A stretch of 50,039 bases of DNA from Lutibacter agarilyticus (GTDB lineage Bacteria > Bacteroidota > Bacteroidia > Flavobacteriales > Flavobacteriaceae), in the NCBI RefSeq assembly GCF_900188235.1, contig NZ_FZNT01000014.1, positions 1 through 50,039 on the forward strand, written 5' to 3'. Of this stretch, positions 24,797 to 33,570 are shown one piece after another. The notes under the pieces are model-generated. The model saw only the letters and a program-made list of their open reading frames with translations. It made no database searches and was not told the origin of the DNA. Within the stretch, counting starts at the first letter, position 1. Each line of letters opens with the position of its first letter. The position numbers and the translations under genes are program-made.

Positions 24797-25972
24797 ATGG
24801 AACAAACATGGCGTTGGTACGGGCCAAATGACCCAGTACAATTATCAGATATAAAACAAGCAGGAGCAACAGGAATTGTTTCTGCATTACATCAAATTCC
24901 AAACGGAGAGGTTTGGACTGTTGAAGCAATTAATGAGCGTAAAGCAATTATTGAAGCAGCAGGATTAGATTGGAGTGTTGTTGAAAGTATTCCGGTACAT
25001 GAAAATATTAAAACATGGTCAGGTGATTATAAACTTTATATTGAACGATATAAAGAAAGTATTAAAAACTTAGCAACTTGTGGTATTAACATTGTGTGTT
25101 ACAATTTTATGCCAGTATTAGATTGGACAAGAACAGATTTAGGATATCAAGTTGAAGATGGTTCTAAAGCTTTACGTTTTGATATGATTGCTTTTGCAGC
25201 ATTTGAAATGTATTTATTAAAAAGACCAGGTGCTGAAAGTAGTTATTCTGAAGCACAACAAAAAGCGGCTAAAGTTTATGTTGAAGGTCTTTCAGAAGAT
25301 GAAAAAACAGGACTAGTAAATAATATTATTGCTGGTTTACCTGGTGCTGAAGAAGGTTATACTTTAGAGCAATTTCAACAAATATTAGATACTTATGCAG
25401 CTATTGACGCACAAACGTTAAGAGAAAACTTAGTTAATTTTTTAAAAGAAATTATACCTGTTGCAGCTCAAAATGAAGTTCTTATGTGTATTCATCCTGA
25501 TGATCCTCCAATGCCAATTTTAGGATTGCCAAGAGTTGTAAGTACTGAAGCAGATTATGCTTATTTATTTGAACAAGTTCCGCATAGAGCTAACGGAATT
25601 ACTTTTTGTACTGGTTCATTAGGTGTAAGAGCTGATAATGATTTGGTTCAAATTTTTAAACGCTTTGCAGATAGAGTTCACTTTTTACATTTAAGAAGCA
25701 CTCAAAGAGATAATGAAGGGAACTTTTTTGAAGCCAATCATTTAGAAGGAAATGTTGATATGTACAGCATTGTAAAAGAGGTGGTTTTAGAAGAAAGAAG
25801 AAGACAAGGTGCAGGACGATCTGATTTTGCAATTCCTATGCGACCAGATCACGGGCATCAAATGTTAGACGATTTAAGTAAAAAAACAAATCCAGGATAT
25901 TCAGGAATTGGAAGATTACGTGGTTTAGCTGAGTTAAGAGGTTTAGAATTTGGAATTTCAAAAAGTATTTAA
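24797..25972 (+). CDS. uxuA: Mannonate dehydratase
   Basis: A 391-residue UxuA family enzyme, full length. The start [34 protein letters not shown] is diagnostic. Metal-site segments include [32 protein letters not shown] and [12 protein letters not shown]. It dehydrates D-mannonate to 2-keto-3-deoxy-D-gluconate (KDG). It lies 5 bp ahead of uxaC in the same operon. Confidence 0.95.
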   Translation: MEQTWRWYGPNDPVQLSDIKQAGATGIVSALHQIPNGEVWTVEAINERKAIIEAAGLDWSVVESIPVHENIKTWSGDYKLYIERYKESIKNLATCGINIVCYNFMPVLDWTRTDLGYQVEDGSKALRFDMIAFAAFEMYLLKRPGAESSYSEAQQKAAKVYVEGLSEDEKTGLVNNIIAGLPGAEEGYTLEQFQQILDTYAAIDAQTLRENLVNFLKEIIPVAAQNEVLMCIHPDDPPMPILGLPRVVSTEADYAYLFEQVPHRANGITFCTGSLGVRADNDLVQIFKRFADRVHFLHLRSTQRDNEGNFFEANHLEGNVDMYSIVKEVVLEERRRQGAGRSDFAIPMRPDHGHQMLDDLSKKTNPGYSGIGRLRGLAELRGLEFGISKSI

Positions 25973-25977
25973 ATGTT

Positions 25978-27393
25978 ATGAGTCAAATTTCTTCAAAAAC
26001 ATTTATCACAGATAATTTTTTATTGAACTCAAAAGAGGCTGAAATTTTGTATCATGAATATGCAAAAGACTTACCAATAATAGATTATCATAACCACTTA
26101 TCACCAAAGCAAATAGCTGAAGATAAGCCTGTAGAAAATATTACAAAAGCTTGGCTTGATGGCGATCATTACAAATGGCGCGGAATGAGAGCTAATGGTG
26201 TTGATGAATCTTATATTACAGGTGCTGCATCTTTAGAAGATCGTTTTGAAAAGTGGGCTGAAACCGTTCCTCAAACATTGAGAAATCCATTGTTTCATTG
26301 GACACACTTAGAGTTAAAACGTTATTTTAATATTGATGAAGTGTTACAACCAAGTAATGCTTCTGAAATTTATAATAAAGCAAATGCCATTTTAGCTACA
26401 AAAACTCCTGCTCAATTATTAGAGCATATGAAGGTTGAGGTAGTTTGTACTACTGATGACCCAACTGATGATTTACAATACCATAAAGAAATAGCAAAAA
26501 AAGATTTTTATACAAAAGTATATCCAACTTTTAGATCTGATGAATTGTTTTTTATTGGAGCTGAAAAGTTTTTACCGTATTTGCAAAAATTAAGTAGGGC
26601 AGTAAACTTTGAAATTACTTCTTACGCAGATTTTATAAAAGCTATTGATGCAAGAATTCTTTATTTTAACGAAAACGGATGTTGTATCTCTGATTTTGGA
26701 GTTGGAGAAGCATTGGTAATTGAAGATTATACTGAAGAAGAGATTGCTGTAATTTTTGATAAAAAATTAAAAGGACAAGCACTTTCAACTTTAGAGATTA
26801 ATAAATACAGATCTAGTATTTTTATTCATTTAGCTAAACAATATCACAAGTTTAATTGGGTGCAACAATACCATTTAGGTCCTATTAGAAATAATAATAC
26901 ACGATTGGTAGCGCAAGTTGGTTTAGATGCTGGTTGCGATTCTATTGGAGATTTTCCTATGGCTGAATTTATGTCGAAGTTATTTAATACACTTAATTCA
27001 ACCGACCAGTTAGCAAAAACAATTACCTATAATTTAAATCCTTCACAAAACGAAGTGTTTGCAACAATGATGGGGAATTTTCAAACAGGAGGTACTCCAG
27101 GTAAAATGCAATGGGGTTCAGGTTGGTGGTTCCTAGATCAAAAGGACGGTATGGAGAAGCAATTAAATGCACTTTCTAATATGGGCTTACTAAGCCGATT
27201 TGTAGGTATGCTTACTGATAGTAGAAGCTTTTTATCTTTTCCAAGACACGAGTATTTTAGACGAATTTTGTGTGATTTAATTGCAGAAGATATTAATAAA
27301 GGTTTGGTTCCAAATGATTTGAAGTTTTTAGGAAAAATGGTTCAAGATATTTGTTATAACAATGCAGTACAATATTTTAATTTTAAAAAATAA
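25978..27393 (+). CDS. uxaC: Glucuronate (uronate) isomerase
   Basis: A 471-residue UxaC enzyme of normal length. The metal-binding HxH is in LPIIDYHNHLSPKQIAED, and other family blocks are HWTHLELKRYF, VCTTDDPTDDL, QYHLGPIRNNN and FVGMLTDSRSFLSFPRHEYFRRILCDLI. It converts D-glucuronate to D-fructuronate (and galacturonate to tagaturonate). The presence of uxuA and a mannonate-type SDR, without tagaturonate reductase or altronate dehydratase, points to the glucuronate branch. It is 10 bp ahead of the transporter gene. Confidence 0.95.
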   Translation: MSQISSKTFITDNFLLNSKEAEILYHEYAKDLPIIDYHNHLSPKQIAEDKPVENITKAWLDGDHYKWRGMRANGVDESYITGAASLEDRFEKWAETVPQTLRNPLFHWTHLELKRYFNIDEVLQPSNASEIYNKANAILATKTPAQLLEHMKVEVVCTTDDPTDDLQYHKEIAKKDFYTKVYPTFRSDELFFIGAEKFLPYLQKLSRAVNFEITSYADFIKAIDARILYFNENGCCISDFGVGEALVIEDYTEEEIAVIFDKKLKGQALSTLEINKYRSSIFIHLAKQYHKFNWVQQYHLGPIRNNNTRLVAQVGLDAGCDSIGDFPMAEFMSKLFNTLNSTDQLAKTITYNLNPSQNEVFATMMGNFQTGGTPGKMQWGSGWWFLDQKDGMEKQLNALSNMGLLSRFVGMLTDSRSFLSFPRHEYFRRILCDLIAEDINKGLVPNDLKFLGKMVQDICYNNAVQYFNFKK

Positions 27394-27403
27394 ATAATTA
27401 ATT

Positions 27404-28708
27404 ATGAGCGAAACAAAAAAGATAGGAAACTATCGATACAGAATATTAGGGCTTCTAATGTTTGCTACGACAATCAACTATTTTGATAGAAGTATTATTG
27501 GTGTAATGGCACCAACTCTAGAAAAAATGTTTGGTTGGACCAATAGTGATTATGCCAACATTATGGTATCCTTTAAAATAGCGTATGCTTTAGGATTGCT
27601 TTATATGGGAGGTTTAATAGACCGTTTAGGTACCAAAAAAGGGTACACCTTATCAATTGCAATATGGAGTATTTTTGGAATGTTACACGCATTAGTTCGT
27701 CCAGGATTTAGTGTAATAGGTTTTGCAGCTGCACGTTTTGGATTAGGATTTGGAGAAGCAGGTAATTTTCCTGCAGCCATTAAAACCACAGCAGAGTGGT
27801 TTCCAAAAAAAGACAGAGCATTTGCAACAGGTCTTTTTAATGCAGCTACAAGTATTGGAGCTATAGCAGCACCATTTGTAGTTGGGTGGATAGTTCATGA
27901 AGATGGTAAAAACTGGCAAATACCATTTTTAATAACCGGAGCATTAAGTGCAATATGGGTGTTTCTATGGTTTAGAATGTACAAAAAACCAGAAGTACAT
28001 CCAAAAGTTTCAAAAGAAGAATTAGCTTACATACAAGGAGATTCAGAAGTAGAAAATGAAGAAAAGTTACCTTGGAAAAGTGTATTAGATAAACGTCAAA
28101 CTTGGGCTTTTGCTTTAGCTAAAGTAACCGATGCCGTTTGGTGGTTTTACTTATTCTGGGGAGCCAAATTCCTAGCAACAACGTTTGATGTAAATATAAA
28201 GAACATAGCATTGCCATTTTTCGTGATCTATATTTTAGCTGATGGAGGAAGTATTTTTGGAGGATACCTTTCAGGAGCATTAATGAGAAAAGGTTGGACT
28301 GTAAATAAGGCTAGAAAAATAACCTTATTAATATGTGCATTAATTATACTACCAGTAAGTTTTGTAGCAGTTACAGAAAATAAATGGATTGCTATTTTAT
28401 TAATAGGTTTAGCAGCAGCAGGTCACCAAGCATGGTCAGCAAATATCTTTACATTGGTTTCAGATGTATTTCCTAAAAAAGCAACAGCATCAGTTGTAGG
28501 AATCGGAGGAATGGTTGGAGCAGTAGCAGGTATTCTTGCCGATATTGCATTGGGATCAGTATTAGATCAGGCAGGTAACTCAGGTTATTTTTGGGCTTTC
28601 CTAATTGCAGGTTCTTGTTACTTAATCATACTAGGTTTAGTACATTTATTAATGCCTAAAATGGTTCCTTTAGATGAAAATTTAGTGCCAATTAAAGAGC
28701 GTACATAA
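27404..28708 (+). CDS. exuT: MFS hexuronate transporter (ExuT-like, ACS family)
   Basis: A 434-residue, roughly 12-helix major facilitator protein. TTINYFDRSIIGVMAPTL in helix 1 is the anion:cation symporter signature, and the loop GLIDRLGTKKGY follows helix 2. GFGEAGNFPAAIKTTAEWFP is the second hallmark of the family. It would import hexuronate across the inner membrane by proton symport. Co-transcription with uxaC and uxuA supports glucuronate as substrate. A large hairpin follows before kduI. Confidence 0.88.
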   Translation: MSETKKIGNYRYRILGLLMFATTINYFDRSIIGVMAPTLEKMFGWTNSDYANIMVSFKIAYALGLLYMGGLIDRLGTKKGYTLSIAIWSIFGMLHALVRPGFSVIGFAAARFGLGFGEAGNFPAAIKTTAEWFPKKDRAFATGLFNAATSIGAIAAPFVVGWIVHEDGKNWQIPFLITGALSAIWVFLWFRMYKKPEVHPKVSKEELAYIQGDSEVENEEKLPWKSVLDKRQTWAFALAKVTDAVWWFYLFWGAKFLATTFDVNIKNIALPFFVIYILADGGSIFGGYLSGALMRKGWTVNKARKITLLICALIILPVSFVAVTENKWIAILLIGLAAAGHQAWSANIFTLVSDVFPKKATASVVGIGGMVGAVAGILADIALGSVLDQAGNSGYFWAFLIAGSCYLIILGLVHLLMPKMVPLDENLVPIKERT

Positions 28709-28722
28709 ATTAGACTAGGTTT

Positions 28723-28779
28723 AATAATTGAAGATTGTGCTATTTTGAGTACATCTGTTTAGTGTAATCTTCAATTATT
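28723..28779 (+). promoter_or_regulatory. Long stem-loop between exuT and kduI
   Basis: A 14-bp perfect arm AATAATTGAAGATT (28723-28736) pairs with 28766-28779 around a 29-base loop. Only a weak T run follows, so it may be a leaky terminator, mRNA-stabilising hairpin or processing site. Confidence 0.5.
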
Positions 28780-28812
28780 TAAATAAAATTATAATAATTA
28801 AAAAAAAACAAA

Positions 28813-29652
28813 ATGGCAACAACATACGAATCAAGATATGCTTCAAGTCCAGAAGCAGTAAAACAATACGACACAACTCAATTAAGAAAAGAATTTTTAG
28901 TTGATAATTTAATGAAAGAAGGAGAAATTACGTTAACATATTCTCATTACGACCGTTATATAGTAGGTTCTATTGTTCCTACAAACGAATTAAAATTAGA
29001 AACTATTGATCCTTTAAAAGCTGAGTACTTTTTAGAAAGAAGAGAAATTGGAATAATAAATGTAGGGGGGAACGGAACAGTTACTGTAGAAGGTGTTAGT
29101 TATTCTTTAGGTTTTAAAGATGCTTTATACATTGGAAGCGGAAATAAAGAAGTTGTTTTTAAAAGTGATGATGCAGCAAACCCTGCAAAATTTTACCTAA
29201 ACTCAGCACCAGCTCATACAAGTTACCCAACAAAAAAAGTAAGTAAAGCTGAAGCTAATAAAATTGAATTAGGTTCATTAGAAACTGCAAATCACCGTAC
29301 TGTAAACCAAATGATAATTGGTGGTATTGTAACTACTTGTCAGTTGCAAATGGGTATGACTGAATTAAAAACAGGAAGTGTTTGGAATACCATGCCAGCA
29401 CATGTACATGATAGAAGAATGGAAATTTATTTCTATTTAGATATTCCAGAGAATCAAGCAGTTTGTCATTTTATGGGGCAGCCTCAAGAAACACGCCATA
29501 TTTGGATGAATAATGATCAGGCAGTAATTTCACCACCTTGGTCTATTCATTCTGGGTCAGGAACTTCAAACTATACATTTATTTGGGGTATGGCGGGTGA
29601 AAATCTTGATTATGGAGATATGGATGTAGCAAAAATAACCGATTTAAGATAA
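28813..29652 (+). CDS. kduI: 5-keto-4-deoxyuronate isomerase
   Basis: A 279-residue KduI, normal length. Zinc ligands match the E. coli enzyme: H197 and H199 (MPAHVHDRR), E204 (MEIYFY) and H246 (PPWSIHSG). It isomerises 5-keto-4-deoxyuronate, the product of unsaturated-uronate release, to 3-deoxy-D-glycero-2,5-hexodiulosonate. The nearby GH88 makes its substrate. It is 6 bp ahead of kduD and 104 bp after exuT. Confidence 0.95.
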   Translation: MATTYESRYASSPEAVKQYDTTQLRKEFLVDNLMKEGEITLTYSHYDRYIVGSIVPTNELKLETIDPLKAEYFLERREIGIINVGGNGTVTVEGVSYSLGFKDALYIGSGNKEVVFKSDDAANPAKFYLNSAPAHTSYPTKKVSKAEANKIELGSLETANHRTVNQMIIGGIVTTCQLQMGMTELKTGSVWNTMPAHVHDRRMEIYFYLDIPENQAVCHFMGQPQETRHIWMNNDQAVISPPWSIHSGSGTSNYTFIWGMAGENLDYGDMDVAKITDLR

Positions 29653-29658
29653 AAAAAT

Positions 29659-30453
29659 ATGAGTAGTTCATTATTTAATGTAGAAGGAAAAATAGCCCTT
29701 GTAACAGGTAGTACACATGGGTTAGGTATGGCAATGGCTAGAGGTTTAGGTTTAGCTGGAGCAACAATTGTTGTGAATGGTAATTCTTCACAAGAAAAAA
29801 TTGATATTGCGGTTTCAGAATATAAAAAAGAAGGAATAAAAGCTGTTGGGTATAAATTTAATGTGTCTGATGAGCATGAGGTAATTACAGCCGTTAAAAA
29901 AATTGAAAGCGAAGTTGGAAATATAGATATCCTAATTAACAATGCGGGGATCATAAAACGTACTCCATTGTTAGAAATGGAAGTTGCCGATTTTAAAGAA
30001 GTAATAGATATTGATTTAGTTAGCCCATTTATTGTTTCTAAACACGTAGTTAAAGGAATGGTAGAGAGAAAGCAAGGAAAAGTTATCAATATCTGCTCAA
30101 TGATGAGTGAGTTAGGAAGAAACAGTGTCGGTGCCTATGCCGCAGCAAAAGGTGGATTAAAAATGCTTACACAAAATATGGCAACAGAATGGGCTAAGTA
30201 CAATATTCAAGTTAACGGTATTGGTCCAGGATATTTTGCTACCTCACAGACTGAACCTATTAGAGTTGAGGGGCATCCTTTCAACGATTTTATTATTAAT
30301 AGAACGCCAGCGGCCAAATGGGGAGATCCTAATGATTTGGCTGGAGCAGCAATATTTTTAAGTTCAAAAGCAAGTGATTTTGTGAACGGACATGTTGTAT
30401 ATGTTGATGGTGGTATATTAGCTACTATAGGAAAACCTTCAAACGAAGATTAA
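29659..30453 (+). CDS. kduD: 2-deoxy-D-gluconate 3-dehydrogenase (KduD)
   Basis: A 264-residue SDR. LVTGSTHGLG is the cofactor loop, NNAG (94-97) the structural motif, and S147, Y160 and K164 (AYAAAK) the catalytic set. The C-terminal segment with GPGYFATSQTEPIR and VYVDGGILATIG is typical of KduD. It reduces 3-deoxy-hexodiulosonate to KDG, completing the unsaturated-uronate branch. It is the last gene of the operon and is followed by a terminator. Confidence 0.93.
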   Translation: MSSSLFNVEGKIALVTGSTHGLGMAMARGLGLAGATIVVNGNSSQEKIDIAVSEYKKEGIKAVGYKFNVSDEHEVITAVKKIESEVGNIDILINNAGIIKRTPLLEMEVADFKEVIDIDLVSPFIVSKHVVKGMVERKQGKVINICSMMSELGRNSVGAYAAAKGGLKMLTQNMATEWAKYNIQVNGIGPGYFATSQTEPIRVEGHPFNDFIINRTPAAKWGDPNDLAGAAIFLSSKASDFVNGHVVYVDGGILATIGKPSNED

Positions 30454-30474
30454 GTTTCCTATTAAAATAGATAA

Positions 30475-30507
30475 AAAAAATCGAGGTTGAACGCCTCGAT
30501 TTTTTTA
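30475..30507. terminator. Terminator after kduD
   Basis: AAAAAATCGAGG pairs with CCTCGATTTTTT around a 7-base loop. A and T runs flank it, so it may work in both directions. Confidence 0.9.
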
Positions 30508-30671
30508 TATACAAGCGTTTTATTTCAACATAAAAAAAACTGCCCAACTCTAACAAATTGAACAGTTTAAACAATCAAACCAAACTTTTTTATGAAAAAC
30601 TATTCTGATGAATAATTATACTACAAATATAAGTTGGTTATGTAGTTATTAGCACGACACGTTATGTCGGT

Positions 30672-31601
30672 TTATTGTAGTTTTGCTTTGGATATTATTT
30701 TTATTTTCAGTTCTTGAAATTCTTTTTCGGTAATAATACCTTCCTCTTTTAATTTTGCAAGTTCTTTTAACTCTTGAATGTAATCAAAATCTGCATCAGT
30801 TTCAACTGTTGAAGCTACTTTTAGTTGATAACCATTTGCCTCAAACTGTTTAAAATCATCTTGACTTCTTAACCACCTTAAATCAGCAGTTGTTTTAATG
30901 TTTTTTAAATTTCTATAACCATTTTCAACAGCACTGTTTAAATGTTTATAAGCATTTTCTTTATCTTCAATTAAGGAATAAAAACAAGCTAAATCAAAAT
31001 GAATGTTACGGTCTTTTGAGTTTTTAGATAATGAATTTTGTAAAGTGTTTAAATATTTGTTGAGGTCTTTATTTTCTACCTGAATTTCTTTTCCAGAAAC
31101 ATAATTATAGAAAGAAACCAGTAAGTTATTCATGGTTAATTCAAGGCTAGTAACCGCATCTTCGTATTTTTTTCTAACACTTCCGTCTTTATTAAAAAAC
31201 ATACGGTAATCGTATTGTGCTTTTGGACCTTCATAAATATAAAATTCACCAATTAGATATTTAAAGTCAACAGATGTATTATTGAAATAAATTTCAACAC
31301 TATATTGCATATGGTTATAATTTTTTATGCCCATTGATTTATACCACCATGCTTTTTGTTCAAATCCCTCTAGTTTAATTTTTTTATTTTCAGATTTTTC
31401 TTTTAAAGCGTCTTTTGGATGTATATAGGTTTCTTGAATCCACATAAGTGCTTTGTTGTAAATTTGGTGTTCTGATAAACTATCAAATGTTATTTTTATA
31501 GGGTTTACACCTGTGTTGGTTAGTTTTAACGTTGAAATATCTTGACTTAGAATGGTTCCAAATGTTAGAAATAAAAGAAGTATTGTTAGTTGTTTTTTCA
31601 T
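30672..31601 (-). CDS. Secreted DUF4468-like protein with TPR-like and SHOCT regions
   Basis: A 309-residue protein. A signal peptide (MKKQLTILLLFLTFGTILS) is followed by a DUF4468-type domain (ITFDSLSEHQIYNKALMWIQETY...YSVEIYFNNTSVDFKYLIGEFYIYEG, ~37-125). The middle (~195-262) looks like TPR helices (IHFDLACFYSLIEDKENAYKHLNSAVENGYRNLKNIKTTADLRWLRSQDDF). The C-terminus (~275-307, LKELAKLKEEGIITEKEFQELK) is a SHOCT module, a short oligomerisation helix pair. Function unknown. It stands alone between two terminators. A TAACTTTG -7-like element lies at 31622-31629 on its strand. Confidence 0.7.
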   Translation of the reverse strand: MKKQLTILLLFLTFGTILSQDISTLKLTNTGVNPIKITFDSLSEHQIYNKALMWIQETYIHPKDALKEKSENKKIKLEGFEQKAWWYKSMGIKNYNHMQYSVEIYFNNTSVDFKYLIGEFYIYEGPKAQYDYRMFFNKDGSVRKKYEDAVTSLELTMNNLLVSFYNYVSGKEIQVENKDLNKYLNTLQNSLSKNSKDRNIHFDLACFYSLIEDKENAYKHLNSAVENGYRNLKNIKTTADLRWLRSQDDFKQFEANGYQLKVASTVETDADFDYIQELKELAKLKEEGIITEKEFQELKIKIISKAKLQ

Positions 31602-31980
31602 AATATGAAGTTGATACTTAACAAAGTTAATAGTTTAGTTTCAGAAATTTACTGATATTAAGCAGGGGATGATTTTTTACAACGAAACAGCCTTGCTTTT
31701 TTAAAACAAGGCTGTAAAAACATTTAATTGAAAAACTTGTAATACTAGTTATTATTACAGTGTAAAAATACTACCAAGTTCTCAATAGCTATACGACACT
31801 TAATGTCAGGTCTATAAAAGTAAAAAGAGCCTGCTCAAAAATTGAACAGACTCTTCATAGCATTTTCCCTAATAATTTTCTTTTTCTTACTGTAAAAGTA
31901 GCGTAAGAATTGATTTCTATAGAGGGGGTAAAACCTGAATTTAGTAGGGGATATTTCCCCTTATTTAAAATTAGTTTATT
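31602..31980. other. Intergenic region between comM and the DUF4468 gene
   Basis: It holds the probable promoter of the DUF4468 gene near 31622-31629, a GC-rich hairpin with arms ACAGCCTTG/CAAGGCTGT (31687-31715) and the comM terminator (31822-31855). Nothing else was recognised. Confidence 0.6.
31822..31855 (-). terminator. Terminator of comM
   Basis: On the minus strand, 13-bp arms (AAGAGTCTGTTCA / TGAGCAGGCTCTT, with two G-U pairs) around a 5-base loop are followed by a T run. Confidence 0.8.
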
Positions 31981-33516
31981 TTAACCCAACCAACCTTCTC
32001 GGTCTAAGCTTCTATATTGTATGGCTTCTGAAATATGTGTGGAAGTTATATCTTCTAACCCTTCTAAATCGGCAATAGTTCTAGATACTTTTAAAATTCG
32101 GTCAAAAGCTCTAGCTGATAAGTTTAAACGTTCCATAGCAGTTTTAAGTAAGTTCATACTTTCATCGTTTAATTGGCAGAATTTTCGAATTTGTTTAACG
32201 CCCATTTGTGCATTGTAATGAATGTTTTGATGTTCTGAAAAGCGTTTACTTTGAAACTCTCTTGCTTTTGTAACTCGCTCTCTAATTGTTTTACTTGGTT
32301 CACTTTGTTGTTCTTCTGTAAGTTTTTCAAACGGAACAGGGTTTACTTCAATATGAATATCAATACGATCTAAAAGCGGACCTGAAATTTTACTTAAATA
32401 ACGTTGCATTTCCGAAGGAGAGGAGGTAACAGGTGCGTCAGGGTCATTAAAATATCCGCTCGGACTAGGATTCATACTTGCTACAAGCATAAAACTACTT
32501 GGATATGTTACCGTAAATCGTGCTCTTGAAATGGTGACTTCTCTATCTTCTAAAGGTTGCCGCATGACTTCTAAAACAGTTCTTTTAAATTCAGGTAATT
32601 CATCTAAAAATAATACGCCATTATGTGATAATGAAATTTCTCCTGGTTGTGGGTATTGACCGCCTCCAACTAGGGCTACATCCGATATCGTATGATGAGG
32701 AGATCGAAATGGTCGTTGGCACATTAATCCGGAATCTTTTACCTTGCCTACTACCGAGTGTATTTTGGTAGTTTCTAAAGCTTCTTGTAAAGTCATAGGT
32801 GGTAAAATAGATGAAAGTCGTTTACTCAACATTGTTTTTCCACTTCCTGGAGGTCCAACCAAAATTATATTATGTCCGCCAGCTGCTGCAATTTCCATAG
32901 ATCGTTTTACGGATTCTTGCCCTTTTACGTCTGCAAAATCAAATTCTGGATTGTCTAAATTTTTATAAAACTCAGCCCGTGTATCAATAATTGTTTGCTC
33001 TAAAGGCTCATTTTTATCGAAAAAATGAATGACTTCAGTAATATTTTCAATGCCATAAACTTCCAATCCATTTACAATGGCAGCTTCTTTAGCATTTTGT
33101 TTTGGTAAAATAAAACCAGTAAAACCTTCTTCTAAAGCTTTAATGGCAATTGGTAAAGCGCCTTTAATGGGTTGTAAACTTCCGTCTAAAGAAAGTTCAC
33201 CCATGATAATGTAATTGGCGACCTTATTAGATTTAATTTGATTGGAAGCAGCTAAAATACCAATGGCAAGGGTAAGATCATAAGCTGAACCTTCCTTACG
33301 CATATCGGCAGGAGCCATGTTAATGGTTATTTTTTTACCAGGAAGTTTAAAACCATTATTATTTAAAGCAGCTGAAATTCTATAGCTACTTTCTTTAATT
33401 GCATTGTCGGGTAAGCCAACTAAATGATATCCTATACCTTTATCAATATTTACTTCAACTGTAATAGTTGTGGCTTCAACACCAAATACGGCGCTGCCAA
33501 AAATTTTCACTAGCAT
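31981..33516 (-). CDS. comM: YifB/ComM family Mg-chelatase-like AAA+ ATPase
   Basis: A 511-residue protein of usual length. The N-terminal ChlI-like domain (VGLPDNAIKESSYRISAALNNNGF) is followed by an AAA+ core with Walker A at 221-229 (GPPGSGKTM), Walker B (GVLFLDELPEF) and the C-terminal Mg_chelatase_C region (ISGPLLDRIDIHIEV...LSARAFDRILKVSRTIADLE). ComM is a hexameric helicase that promotes branch migration during integration of DNA taken up in natural transformation; in non-competent species its role is less clear. Single gene with its own terminator. Confidence 0.92.
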   Translation of the reverse strand: MLVKIFGSAVFGVEATTITVEVNIDKGIGYHLVGLPDNAIKESSYRISAALNNNGFKLPGKKITINMAPADMRKEGSAYDLTLAIGILAASNQIKSNKVANYIIMGELSLDGSLQPIKGALPIAIKALEEGFTGFILPKQNAKEAAIVNGLEVYGIENITEVIHFFDKNEPLEQTIIDTRAEFYKNLDNPEFDFADVKGQESVKRSMEIAAAGGHNIILVGPPGSGKTMLSKRLSSILPPMTLQEALETTKIHSVVGKVKDSGLMCQRPFRSPHHTISDVALVGGGQYPQPGEISLSHNGVLFLDELPEFKRTVLEVMRQPLEDREVTISRARFTVTYPSSFMLVASMNPSPSGYFNDPDAPVTSSPSEMQRYLSKISGPLLDRIDIHIEVNPVPFEKLTEEQQSEPSKTIRERVTKAREFQSKRFSEHQNIHYNAQMGVKQIRKFCQLNDESMNLLKTAMERLNLSARAFDRILKVSRTIADLEGLEDITSTHISEAIQYRSLDREGWLG

Positions 33517-33570
33517 ACTTTTTTTTATAAAAATAGAAAAAAATAAGAAGTGTATTAACTATTTTTAAAG

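Noticed and set aside
29610..30089. 159-codon minus-strand ORF over kduD
   Set aside because: Antisense to an unambiguous KduD with all catalytic residues; no independent support.
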